Shown here piece after piece: positions 25,467 to 34,368 of a stretch of DNA of 47,574 nt. This DNA is from Paracoccaceae bacterium (GTDB lineage Bacteria; Pseudomonadota; Alphaproteobacteria; Rhodobacterales; Rhodobacteraceae): assembly GCA_026706985.1 (NCBI GenBank), contig JAPOXR010000070.1, positions 1 to 47,574 on the forward strand, written 5' to 3'. The notes beneath the pieces are model-generated. The model was not told the origin of the DNA. It saw only the letters and a list, made by a program, of their open reading frames with translations, and searched no databases. Made by a program: the position numbers and the translations under genes. Each line of letters starts with the position of its first letter. Position 1 is the first letter of the stretch.

Positions 25467-27722
25467 ATGCAACAACAGAATGAGCCGAATGACCTGGATC
25501 CGGCCGACGAGTTGATTGCTGAACGGCGTACCGCTGAACCGGGGGAAACCCCGGAGGATATGGCACCCTGGAAACGGAAGACCATCGCCGTCATAGACCG
25601 GATTAATCTTTGGGTCGGACGGGTGGCTTGCCTGCTGCTTCTACCTGTTTTGCTGGCCATGGTTTATGAGGTTGTGGCCCGCAAGCTGTTCGTTGCACCG
25701 ACGATCTGGGCCTATGATGTCAGCCGAATGTTTGCCGGGGCGTTGTTCATGCTCGGCGCCGGTTATGCGCTCATGAAGGGCGTTCATATCCGCGCTGATT
25801 TCATTTACCGGACCTGGCGGCGGCGGACACAGGCTACCGCCGACAGCCTGTTGTATCTGGCCTTTTACTTCCCGGCGATGCTGTTCTTCTTCTGGGTGTC
25901 GCTTGATTTCACCATCAATGCCTGGGTGAAATGGGAGCGCACGATGGACAGCACGCTGATGGCGCCATTGGCACCGGCGCGTTCGGCGATGCCGATCGGG
26001 GCGCTGTTCCTGATTCTGCAGGGTGTCGCCGAACTGCTGCGAAGCCTGCACGATATGGGGCCGGTCAGGTCGCGGCAGATCGTGCGTCTGCTGCCATTCT
26101 ATCTCATCCTGCTGGCGGCGATATTCGTCAGCGCATTCTTCCCCGGGATTCTTCCCCTTGCCGGCTGGTGGTCGGCGCTGGTGGATCAGTTCGGAGCCGG
26201 TTCCGTGTCCCCGGAATTTATCGGAGTGTTGATGGTAGGCGTGATGCTGTTCGCGATTTTTGTCGGATTTCCGATTTCCTTCACGTTGATCTTTCTCGGC
26301 TTCGTTTTCGGTGCCTGGGGTTTCGGCGGCCGGCTGGTTTTCTATCTCCAGACCTTCCAGTTCAATTCGGTGATGCTGGAACAGACGCTGGCGGCGGTGC
26401 CGCTTTTCGTTTTCATGGGAATCCTGATGGAGCAGGCAGGGTTGATGGAACGGTTGTTCAATGCCGTTCAGCTGATGCTGTCGAAAACCAGGGGCGCCCT
26501 GTATCTGGCGGTGTTGTTCGTTTCCACGATTTTCGCCGCCGCAACCGGCATTGTCGGCGCCTCGGTGACAATTCTCGGCATCATGGCTTCCAAGACCATG
26601 AACCGGGCCGGCTATGACACCAAGCTCGCCGCCGGCACGATTACTGCCGGGGGCACGCTGGGTATTCTCATTCCGCCATCGATTATGCTGGTGGTCATGG
26701 GTCCGGTGCTGGAAGTGCCGGTGACGGATCTGTTCGCCGCTGCCATCGTGCCCGGCATCATGCTGGCGGCCATCTATGCCGGCTATGCGGTGATCCGCTG
26801 CCAGCTGAATCCGGCGCTGGGGCCGGTCCTGCCGGAGGAGGAGCAGCCGCCGACCTCGCCATATTACTGGCTGGAAGCGGTGCTGGTGATTTCAGCGCTT
26901 CTGGTGATGTTCGGGCTGATCTATCTGGCGCTGTCCGGCGGATTGACCGGTCTGTTCCCATTCTCCTGGGCGGTGATCCCCTTCGGCTGGGCTCTGCTGC
27001 TGTATCTGGCAGCGGGGTGGGTGCGGAAGAACAAGCCGGCGGGCTTCTGGTTTTCCGATCTCTGGATGGAGTTTTTCAACGGCTTGGTGCCGCCCGCCGC
27101 GTTGGTCGCCTTTGCCCTCGGCTCAATTCTGTTCGGCTGGGCAACCCCGACCGAGGGTGCCGGCTGCGGTGCTTTCGGCGCCATCCTGCTGGCGGCGGCC
27201 TACCGCCGGTTGAACCTGCGGAAGCTGTATGATGCCCTGATCAAGACGCTGGAAATCTCGGTGTTGATCCTGTTCCTGGTGGCGGCATCGAATTTCTTCG
27301 GCGCCGTGTTCTCGCGCCTCGGCACCCCGACCATGCTGACGGAATTTCTGTTGCAGTGGGATCTTCCCTCGACCTGGGTGCTGTTGGCGATCATGGCCCT
27401 CATCTTCCTTCTCGGCTGGCCGCTGGAATGGGTGCCGATCGTTCTGATCATTGTGCCGATTCTGATTCCGGCGCTGGAGCAGTTTCAGATCAACCTCACC
27501 TGGTTCGGGATATTAGTGGCGGTGAATCTGCAGACCGCCTGGCTCAGCCCGCCGGTGGCACTCTCCGCATACTTCCTGAAGAGCGTGGTGCCGAGTTGGG
27601 ATCTCGGGGACATTTATAAGGGAATGCTGCAATTCATGGTTCTGCAGCTGTTCGGGTTGGCAATGGTGTTCATGTTTCCGCAGATCGCATTGTGGCTGCC
27701 GGGCCTGATCTACGGACCGTAA
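25467..27722 (+). CDS. TRAP transporter fused membrane subunit (DctQ-DctM)
   Basis: A 751-residue membrane protein joining the small (DctQ-like, about residues 40-190, four helices including YEVVARKLF and WAYDVSRMFAGALFMLGAGYAL) and large (DctM-like, about 240-745) subunits through a linker helix near 215. The large part shows AATGIVGASVTILGIMA and TAGGTLGILIPPSIMLVVMG, the conserved transport-core motifs. A hydrophilic insertion near residues 445-460 and a second near 525-540 are longer than in minimal DctM proteins. It sits 83 nt after the binding-protein gene. In described isethionate systems the two parts are separate (IseL and IseM), so the fusion is notable. Confidence 0.92.
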   Translation: MQQQNEPNDLDPADELIAERRTAEPGETPEDMAPWKRKTIAVIDRINLWVGRVACLLLLPVLLAMVYEVVARKLFVAPTIWAYDVSRMFAGALFMLGAGYALMKGVHIRADFIYRTWRRRTQATADSLLYLAFYFPAMLFFFWVSLDFTINAWVKWERTMDSTLMAPLAPARSAMPIGALFLILQGVAELLRSLHDMGPVRSRQIVRLLPFYLILLAAIFVSAFFPGILPLAGWWSALVDQFGAGSVSPEFIGVLMVGVMLFAIFVGFPISFTLIFLGFVFGAWGFGGRLVFYLQTFQFNSVMLEQTLAAVPLFVFMGILMEQAGLMERLFNAVQLMLSKTRGALYLAVLFVSTIFAAATGIVGASVTILGIMASKTMNRAGYDTKLAAGTITAGGTLGILIPPSIMLVVMGPVLEVPVTDLFAAAIVPGIMLAAIYAGYAVIRCQLNPALGPVLPEEEQPPTSPYYWLEAVLVISALLVMFGLIYLALSGGLTGLFPFSWAVIPFGWALLLYLAAGWVRKNKPAGFWFSDLWMEFFNGLVPPAALVAFALGSILFGWATPTEGAGCGAFGAILLAAAYRRLNLRKLYDALIKTLEISVLILFLVAASNFFGAVFSRLGTPTMLTEFLLQWDLPSTWVLLAIMALIFLLGWPLEWVPIVLIIVPILIPALEQFQINLTWFGILVAVNLQTAWLSPPVALSAYFLKSVVPSWDLGDIYKGMLQFMVLQLFGLAMVFMFPQIALWLPGLIYGP

Positions 27723-27732
27723 GGGCAGGGTG

Positions 27733-29340
27733 ATGATCGCGGAGGGAGAGTTCGATTACGTGATTGTCGGCGGCGGTTCAGCCGGCTGTGTGCTGGCCAA
27801 CCGCCTGAGCGAAGACGGCTCCCGCAGGGTGGTGCTGATTGAAGCCGGAGACCGTGACCGCAACCCCTGGATTCACATTCCTGTCGGGTATTTCCGCACC
27901 ATGCATAACCCCTCGGTGGATTGGTGTTACCAGACCGAGGAAGATCCGGGATTAAACGGTCGCCGGCTCGATTGGCCGCGCGGCAAGGTGCTTGGCGGCT
28001 CTTCGTCGATCAACGGACTCCTGTATGTGCGCGGTCAGCCCGAGGATTATGACCGTTGGCGGCAGATGGGCAATTCCGGCTGGGGATGGGAGGATGTGTT
28101 CCCATTGTTCCGCAAAGCCGAGTCGTTTCAGGATGGCGAAAATGAATTTCACGGCGGATCGGGACCGCTTTCGGTCATGGCCTGCCCGGATCGGCGTTCA
28201 ATCTGCGATGACTGGCTGAGTGCCGCGGTCGCCGAAGGTTACGTGCTCAATCCCGACTATAACGGATCGCAACAGGAAGGTGTCGGCCATTTTCAGGTGA
28301 CGGTGAAGAACGGCCGCCGCTGCAGCGCTGCGGTCGGCTATCTGCGTCCGGCTATGCGGCGCGCCAATCTGCGCGTGATCACCAAAGCACAGGTGTGCCG
28401 TATCCTGTTTGATGGCAAGCGCGCAGCCGGCGTGGTCTACCGCGACCGTTCAGGTGCGGACCATTCGCTCACAGCCGCCGGTGAAGTCATTCTGTCGGCC
28501 GGTGCCATCGGCTCGCCGCAGCTTCTCATGCTTTCCGGAATCGGCGACGGGGAGTCGCTGCGCGATATCGGCATTCAGGCGATTGCCGATCTGCCGGATG
28601 TCGGCCGCAATATGCAGGATCATCTTCAGGCCAGGGTGGTATTCAAATGCACCGAACGCACCATCAATGATGATGTGAACAGTCTGCCGCGAAGAGCCGC
28701 TATGGCGGTGCAGTATGCGTTTCTCCGCACCGGGCCGATGAGCATGGCGGCAAGTTTCGTCGTCGGTTTCATGCGCACGGGAGACCATGTCTCAACACCG
28801 GACGTTCAGTTTCATGTGCAACCCTGGTCCGCCGAAAGCGTCGGCAAGGGCGTTGATAAATTCTCCGCTTTCACCGCATCCGTATGCCAGCTCAGGCCGG
28901 AAAGCCGCGGCGAGATCAGGCTGATATCGGCTGACCCGGCACAGCATCCGGCGATCATCCCGAATTATCTTGCCACCGAAACCGATTGCCGGACGATGGT
29001 TGAAGGCGTACGGATCGCGCGCCGTATCGCCACGCACGAACCCCTGCGGAGCAAGATCACCGAAGAGTATAAACCGGGTACGGACACGATCGACGACGAG
29101 GGTATTATGGAGTGGATCCGCAACACATCAACAACGATATTTCATCCCACCGGCACCTGCAGGATGGGGCAGGGGCAGGGCGCGGTTGTCGATGCCAGGC
29201 TACGTGTGCGCGGTTTTGAAGGGTTGCGCGTGGCCGATTGTTCGATCATGCCGGAGATCGTTTCCGGCAATACCAATGCGGCCGCCATCATGATCGGTGA
29301 AAAGGCGAGCAATCTGGTGCTTGATGATGCGCGGCACTGA
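27733..29340 (+). CDS. GMC-family dehydrogenase, probable isethionate dehydrogenase (IseJ-like)
   Basis: A 535-residue FAD-dependent choline-dehydrogenase-like enzyme. The GGGSAG motif follows EFDYVIV at the N-terminus; GKVLGGSSSINGLLYVRG and the catalytic IFHPTGTCRMG motif near residue 470 are intact. The ATG at 27733 is chosen; a GTG directly before it is also in frame. Placement between a TRAP importer and xsc-pta matches isethionate (2-hydroxyethanesulfonate) catabolism, where this class of enzyme oxidises the alcohol to sulfoacetaldehyde and passes electrons to cytochrome c. No signal peptide is visible, so how it meets the electron acceptor is unclear. The substrate is inferred from context. 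Confidence 0.87.
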   Translation: MIAEGEFDYVIVGGGSAGCVLANRLSEDGSRRVVLIEAGDRDRNPWIHIPVGYFRTMHNPSVDWCYQTEEDPGLNGRRLDWPRGKVLGGSSSINGLLYVRGQPEDYDRWRQMGNSGWGWEDVFPLFRKAESFQDGENEFHGGSGPLSVMACPDRRSICDDWLSAAVAEGYVLNPDYNGSQQEGVGHFQVTVKNGRRCSAAVGYLRPAMRRANLRVITKAQVCRILFDGKRAAGVVYRDRSGADHSLTAAGEVILSAGAIGSPQLLMLSGIGDGESLRDIGIQAIADLPDVGRNMQDHLQARVVFKCTERTINDDVNSLPRRAAMAVQYAFLRTGPMSMAASFVVGFMRTGDHVSTPDVQFHVQPWSAESVGKGVDKFSAFTASVCQLRPESRGEIRLISADPAQHPAIIPNYLATETDCRTMVEGVRIARRIATHEPLRSKITEEYKPGTDTIDDEGIMEWIRNTSTTIFHPTGTCRMGQGQGAVVDARLRVRGFEGLRVADCSIMPEIVSGNTNAAAIMIGEKASNLVLDDARH

Positions 29341-29370
29341 AACAATGCGGAAAGACTGGGGTACGGCAAA

Positions 29371-31152
29371 ATGAAAATGACCACGGAAGAGGCTTTTGTG
29401 AAAGTCCTGCAGATGCACGGGATCGAGCATGCATTCGGGATTATCGGCTCAGCGATGATGCCGGTATCGGATTTGTTTCCGGCCGCCGGCATCACCTTCT
29501 GGGACTGCGCACATGAATGCAATGCCGGTATGAGTGCTGACGGTTACACCCGCGCCACCGGAAAAATGTCAATGATGATCGCGCAGAACGGTCCCGGCAT
29601 CACCAATTTTGTCACCCCGGTGAAGACCGCCTACTGGAATCACTCGCCGATCCTCCTGGTTACCCCGCAGGCCGCCAACAAAACCATAGGCCAGGGCGGA
29701 TTCCAGGAAATCGAGCAGATGAAGCTGTTCGAGGACATGGTCTGCTACCAGGAGGAGGTACGCGATCCCTCGCGCATGGCGGAGGTGCTGAACCGGGTCA
29801 TCGAAAAGGCCTGGCGCGGCTGCGCTCCGGCGCAGATCAATGTACCGCGTGACTTCTGGACGCACCAGATCGATGTTGAACTGCCGCAATTGGTGCGCCT
29901 GGAGCGCCCGCGCGGCGGATCCCGGGCGATAACGGCGGCCGCGAAGCTGTTGTCGGAGGCGGTGTTTCCGGTGATTCTGAATGGTGCCGGGGCCGTTATC
30001 GGCGGCGCCATCCCGGCTTCGGCGGCACTGGCGGAACGGCTGGATGCACCGGTATGCTGTGGATACCAGCATAACGATGCCTTTCCCGGGTCACACCGGC
30101 TGAGCGTCGGACCGCTGGGATATAACGGCTCGAAAGCTGCCATGGAGATGATATCAAAAGCGGATGTCGTACTGGCGCTCGGCACCCGGTTGAACCCGTT
30201 TTCCACGCTTCCGGGCTATGGCATGGATTACTGGCCGCAACAGGCGAAAGTCATCCAGGTCGATATCAATTCCGACCGCATCGGTCTGACCAAAAACATC
30301 ACAGTCGGAATTCAGGGCGATGCAAGGCAGGTCGCCGAGCAGTTGCTGACGGAGCTGTCGGATACGGCGGGGGATGAGAACCGCAGCGAACGCCGGGCGC
30401 TGATTGCCTCGACCAAATCCCGCTGGCTGCAGCTGTTGGCATCGCTTGACCATGAGGATGATGATCCGGGAACCACCTGGAACGAGCGGGCGCGGACGCG
30501 GGAACCGGAGAAGATGAGCCCGCGCATGGCTTGGCGGGCGATCCAGTCAGCGCTGCCGGAAGACGCGATCATTTCTTCGGATATCGGCAATAACTGCGCC
30601 ATCGGAAATGCCTATCCGACATTCGAGGAGGGGCGGAAATATCTGGCACCGGGGCTGTTCGGCCCGTGCGGATACGGTTTGCCGTCGATTATCGGCGCCA
30701 AGATCGGCCGCCGGGACACACCGGTTGTCGGCTTTGCCGGCGACGGCGCATTCGGCATTTCGATGAACGAGATGACCGCCATCGGCCGTGATGAATGGCC
30801 GGCGATAACCATGATTGTCTTCCGCAATTACCAATGGGGGGCGGAGAAGCGCAACACGACGCTCTGGTATGAGGATAATTTCGTCGGCACCGAACTGAAC
30901 GAAAAGGTCAGCTATGCCGGCATCGCCGAAGCCTGTGGCCTCAGCGGTGTGCAGGTGCATTCGATGCGGGAATTGACAGAAAGCCTGAGCGCAGCCGTCG
31001 CGGCGCAGATGAATGACAATGTCACCACCTTTATCGAGGTGATGCTGAACCAGGAACTCGGCGAACCATTCCGCCGCGATGCCATGAAGGCGCCGGTTGC
31101 GGTTTCCGGCATTGACCGGACGGACATGCAGGCGCAGACGGCACCGGCCTGA
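29371..31152 (+). CDS. xsc: Sulfoacetaldehyde acetyltransferase
   Basis: A 593-residue ThDP-dependent enzyme of the acetolactate-synthase superfamily. It cleaves sulfoacetaldehyde with phosphate to acetyl phosphate and sulfite. Xsc-typical stretches include the N-terminal MTTEEAFVKVLQMHGIEHAFGIIGSA, FWDCAHECNAGMSADGYTRATG with the ThDP-activating Glu, and the ThDP-Mg motif GFAGDGAFGISMNEM near 460. The length matches Xsc. It is followed after 11 nt by pta, the enzyme that uses its product, which makes the assignment firm. Confidence 0.95.
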   Translation: MKMTTEEAFVKVLQMHGIEHAFGIIGSAMMPVSDLFPAAGITFWDCAHECNAGMSADGYTRATGKMSMMIAQNGPGITNFVTPVKTAYWNHSPILLVTPQAANKTIGQGGFQEIEQMKLFEDMVCYQEEVRDPSRMAEVLNRVIEKAWRGCAPAQINVPRDFWTHQIDVELPQLVRLERPRGGSRAITAAAKLLSEAVFPVILNGAGAVIGGAIPASAALAERLDAPVCCGYQHNDAFPGSHRLSVGPLGYNGSKAAMEMISKADVVLALGTRLNPFSTLPGYGMDYWPQQAKVIQVDINSDRIGLTKNITVGIQGDARQVAEQLLTELSDTAGDENRSERRALIASTKSRWLQLLASLDHEDDDPGTTWNERARTREPEKMSPRMAWRAIQSALPEDAIISSDIGNNCAIGNAYPTFEEGRKYLAPGLFGPCGYGLPSIIGAKIGRRDTPVVGFAGDGAFGISMNEMTAIGRDEWPAITMIVFRNYQWGAEKRNTTLWYEDNFVGTELNEKVSYAGIAEACGLSGVQVHSMRELTESLSAAVAAQMNDNVTTFIEVMLNQELGEPFRRDAMKAPVAVSGIDRTDMQAQTAPA

Positions 31153-31163
31153 CGGCAACGCCC

Positions 31164-32183
31164 ATGGGCTGGCAACAGTCGCTGCTGCGGGAAGCCGCAT
31201 CCGACCCGAAGCACATTGTGCTGGCGGAAGGGGAAGATGAGCGGATTCTCGACGCCGCTGTCCTCGCGGCGTCCCACGGGGTGGCGAAAATCACGCTCCT
31301 CGGCCGTGAGGCGGTCATCAAAGAGCGGCTGCGTCAGCACCGGGGGGCGGAAATTGCGGTTATTGAACCGGAAAACCACCACCATCTGCAGGACTATATC
31401 GCCGCCTATCGGAAGCGCAGGGGAGCAAGGCTGAAATCAGACCGGGAAGCGGTCACGGCAATCCGCGATCCGCTTGGATTTGCCGCGATGATGGTGCGGC
31501 AGGGTGACGCCGACGGAACAGTCGCCGGCGCTGTCGCCACCACCGCCGACACAATACGCGCCGCGCTCAGGATCATCGGCCGCAGCCCGACGGCGAAACT
31601 GGTTTCGTCATTCTTCCTGATGCTGCCGAACCGGGACAGGAAACCCTTCGGGAGCCGCATCATTTTTGCTGACTGTGCGCTGGTGGTTGAGCCGGATGCG
31701 GGCGAACTCGCCGATATCGCGGTCAGTTCCGCCCATTCGGCGGAATCTTTTCTCGACCGGAAGCCGAGGATTGCCATGCTCTCTTTCTCCACCGCCGGCA
31801 GCGGGGTGCATCCACGGTCTGAACTGGTGCGCGAGGCCACCGAGCTGGCGCGGCAAATGCGGCCGGATCTGGAAATTGACGGCGAGATTCAGTTCGACGC
31901 GGCGGTCGATGCCGCCCTCCGCCGCCGCAAGGCGCCCGACAGCCTTCTCGGAGGTATGCCGAACGTGTTCATCTTCCCGAATCTGGACGCAGCCAATATC
32001 GGCTACAAGATCGCAGCCACCGTCGGCGGCATGACCGCCGTCGGCCCGGTGCTTCAGGGGTTGGCGAAACCCGCGAACGACCTGTCACGCGGCTGCAAAA
32101 CAGAGGACATATTGTATTTGATCGCGGTCACATCGCTGCAGGCCGCGCGCGGAAGCCGACGGGCACATCTCCCATACCCGTGA
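31164..32183 (+). CDS. pta: Phosphate acetyltransferase
   Basis: A 339-residue short-form phosphotransacetylase, with no N-terminal regulatory domain. GEDERILDAA near the start, RQGDADGTVAGAVATTADTIRAAL (near 112) and FPNLDAANIGYKIAATVGGM (near 270) are characteristic. It converts acetyl phosphate from Xsc to acetyl-CoA. Spacing of 11 nt to xsc indicates co-transcription; pta downstream of xsc is the standard pairing in sulfonate catabolism. Confidence 0.94.
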   Translation: MGWQQSLLREAASDPKHIVLAEGEDERILDAAVLAASHGVAKITLLGREAVIKERLRQHRGAEIAVIEPENHHHLQDYIAAYRKRRGARLKSDREAVTAIRDPLGFAAMMVRQGDADGTVAGAVATTADTIRAALRIIGRSPTAKLVSSFFLMLPNRDRKPFGSRIIFADCALVVEPDAGELADIAVSSAHSAESFLDRKPRIAMLSFSTAGSGVHPRSELVREATELARQMRPDLEIDGEIQFDAAVDAALRRRKAPDSLLGGMPNVFIFPNLDAANIGYKIAATVGGMTAVGPVLQGLAKPANDLSRGCKTEDILYLIAVTSLQAARGSRRAHLPYP

Positions 32184-32394
32184 CGCGGCTGTCGGTTCCA
32201 GGCTGACATTCCCGAAAAGTGCCGAAATGATAATCCCCATTTCCAAGGCCGATGAATGGAGGAATCCGCCGGATTGTGCGCCATGCGCGGAAATCACGGC
32301 TATTGAATCGTCTTGGGGCCGGCTCTTCCCAATGTTTACAAGTTCCCGCCTTTTGGTAAACCGCCGCCGTTGGCGGACAGGAAAGGACAACACT

Positions 32395-32781
32395 ATGTGG
32401 CTCTATACCAAACACGGCTTTGTCTCGATGGTACGGCACAGGGACAAGCCCGATACCCTGATCATCCGGGCGCGGCGTGAGCGCCACCTCAGGGACATTG
32501 TGATCAATCCATTATCGGAGTCGGATGAGCGCCCGGCGATCCAGCACACGCCCGAAGGGGATTACCCGTGGCGGTGCGAAGTCAGCGTGTCCTGCGCCGC
32601 CGATCTGGTGCGGGAAATTGTGCACGAGATTTTTTATGACAACTTCAAAAATGCCTGCCACCGGACGCACCCGGATGACCATGATTATCAAACAACGCTC
32701 AGGCACACATGGAGCACTGCCGTCAGGGAGTTGGGCGCGGGAAGGGCCTATGCGCATTCGGGGCGGAGCGATGCGTCATGA
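32395..32781 (+). CDS. Hypothetical protein, 128 residues
   Basis: I do not recognise a named function. The ATG at 32395 is preceded by an AGGAAAGG ribosome site, and the protein begins MWLYTKHGFVSMVRH, followed by an acidic/basic soluble sequence with several His and Asp residues near RTHPDDHDYQTTLRHTW. No signal peptide or membrane helix is seen. The opening resembles a type of conserved hypothetical protein I associate with proteobacteria. A 211-bp gap separates it from pta and a strong hairpin follows its stop, so it may be its own unit. Confidence 0.65.
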   Translation: MWLYTKHGFVSMVRHRDKPDTLIIRARRERHLRDIVINPLSESDERPAIQHTPEGDYPWRCEVSVSCAADLVREIVHEIFYDNFKNACHRTHPDDHDYQTTLRHTWSTAVRELGAGRAYAHSGRSDAS

Positions 32782-32783
32782 CC

Positions 32784-32800
32784 GGACCGGCCGCCGGTCC
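32784..32800 (+). terminator. Hairpin just after the 128-residue hypothetical gene
   Basis: GGACCGG/CCGGTCC, a 7-bp GC-rich stem with a 3-nt loop starting three bases after the stop codon. No T-run follows, but the position suggests transcript-end processing or termination. Confidence 0.5.
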
Positions 32801-33142
32801 CGAATCCCATTTGTGTGAGCGGGCACAGTTGGCCGGACGCCGTTCAACAACTTGGCTAAATTCGCCCTGACTTCATAGTTTTGTAACCGTAACCTATTGT
32901 TAATAAAACATCTATGTCTGCAATGGGGCATTGCTTCCGCACCACCCCATACAATGTGGCGGCAGTGCGGACTGCATAGTGTGCCGGAGGCAGCTGCGCG
33001 GAAAGAACGGTTTCATCCTTCTTTTCTTTCCGCCGCAAAGCTGTATGGAGGATAACGATCAGGGCAAGTCCAACCTCGGTCGGGACGCATGCCGTCCGCA
33101 GTGTCTCCAAAAACTACGATTGTCGCCAAGGGATCCTGGAAT
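32801..33142. promoter_or_regulatory. Gap upstream of the aldo/keto reductase, with a 10-bp inverted repeat
   Basis: About 340 bp without a recognised gene. It has an AT-richer patch at 32875-32915 that could hold a promoter. A perfect inverted repeat GCGGAAAGAA/TTCTTTCCGC lies at 32998-33007 and 33024-33033 (16-nt loop), about 110 bp before the reductase ATG. It may be an operator or leader structure. Confidence 0.4.
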
Positions 33143-34138
33143 ATGAAAAAAAGAATATTGGGGAAGGGCGGACCGCCGGTGTCGGTTCTGGGCGTCGGCG
33201 GAATGTCCTTTGCCGGCATCTATGGCAACGCAACCGTGGAAGAAAGCCACGCGATCCTGGATGCCGCGCTCGACGCCGGCGTGACGCATATCGACACCGC
33301 CAACGTCTACGGCATGGGACGTTCGGAGGAGATCATCGGCAGCTACCTTGCCCGCCGCAAGGGCGAGACGCCTTTCGTGCTTGCCACCAAGGCAGGTATT
33401 TCACGCGACCCCGAGACCGGGCGCAATTTCGACAACAGCCCGGCGCATATCGGGGCCGAACTGGACAGGAGCCTTGCGCGGCTGGGGGTTGAACGGATCG
33501 ATCTCTTCTACCTGCATCGCCTTGACCCGGACGTGCCCGTGGAGGAGGTCGTCGGCACCTATATGCGTTTGGTCCAGGCTGGCAAGATTGGCCATATCGG
33601 GTTGTCGGAAGTCGCGCCGACCACGATTGCCCGCGCCACCGGGATTCATCCTATAGCGGCAGTCCAGTCCGAGTATTCGCTGCAGACGCGGTCACCGGAA
33701 CTGGGGTTGGTCCAGGCTTGCGAGCGGCTCGGCATCTCGCTCGTCGCGTTCTCTCCGGTCGGGCGAGGATTGCTGACCGATGCGCCGCCGGTACCCGAGG
33801 CAATCGGAGCCTCGGCTTTCATGAAGTCCAACCCACGGTTTCGCAGCGGCAATCTCGAGCGCAACCTGATCGCAAGCCAGCCGCTGCGCGACCTGGCCGC
33901 TGAGGCCGGCTGTTCCACCGCGGCACTGGCGATCGCTTGGGTTTTGGCGCAAAGCCCGTCCACTCTGGTCATTCCGGGCACCCGAAACCGCGGCCATTTC
34001 GCCGAATTGGTGGAAGGGGCCAAGCTGGAGCTGGGTGCGGATTTGAAGGCTGAGATCGAACGCCGGCTGCCTGTCGGATGGTGTCACGGCGACCGCTATT
34101 CCACGCGGCAGTGGCTCGGACCGCAAAAATACTGCTGA
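33143..34138 (+). CDS. Aldo/keto reductase
   Basis: A 331-residue NADPH-dependent oxidoreductase with a TIM-barrel fold. The catalytic tetrad is complete: D51, Y56 (HIDTANVYGMG), K83 (LATKAG) and H125 (LFYLHRLD). The C-terminal GTRN motif (VIPGTRNRGH) is the cofactor-phosphate site. The ATG at 33143 opens MKKRILGKGG directly at the first strand; a longer in-frame start at 33089 would add 18 unrelated residues. It resembles the YghZ/Tas-type general reductases. The substrate is unknown and the neighbours do not point to one. Confidence 0.9.
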   Translation: MKKRILGKGGPPVSVLGVGGMSFAGIYGNATVEESHAILDAALDAGVTHIDTANVYGMGRSEEIIGSYLARRKGETPFVLATKAGISRDPETGRNFDNSPAHIGAELDRSLARLGVERIDLFYLHRLDPDVPVEEVVGTYMRLVQAGKIGHIGLSEVAPTTIARATGIHPIAAVQSEYSLQTRSPELGLVQACERLGISLVAFSPVGRGLLTDAPPVPEAIGASAFMKSNPRFRSGNLERNLIASQPLRDLAAEAGCSTAALAIAWVLAQSPSTLVIPGTRNRGHFAELVEGAKLELGADLKAEIERRLPVGWCHGDRYSTRQWLGPQKYC

Positions 34139-34368
34139 CGAACCACGTTGGATCCAGCCGGCCCTCATATCAGGATGCGCGGTTCCGTTGTGCAGGGGTC
34201 GAAGGAATTGCGGGAGACGGGTATGAATGACCTTGCGCCGCCTGACCAATTCAGCCACTGCGCGCCGACCCGGACGAAGGCCGTAAAGGACCATCCGACT
34301 CAATCGCCGACGATCTGTTACACGGCCGCGATTCAGAAGACATCATTGTCCTGGATCACAATCGCACC

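Noticed and set aside
32227-32394. Upstream in-frame extension of the 128-residue hypothetical protein
   Set aside because: The ATG at 32395 has a good AGGAAAGG ribosome site and the extension has no protein-like character.
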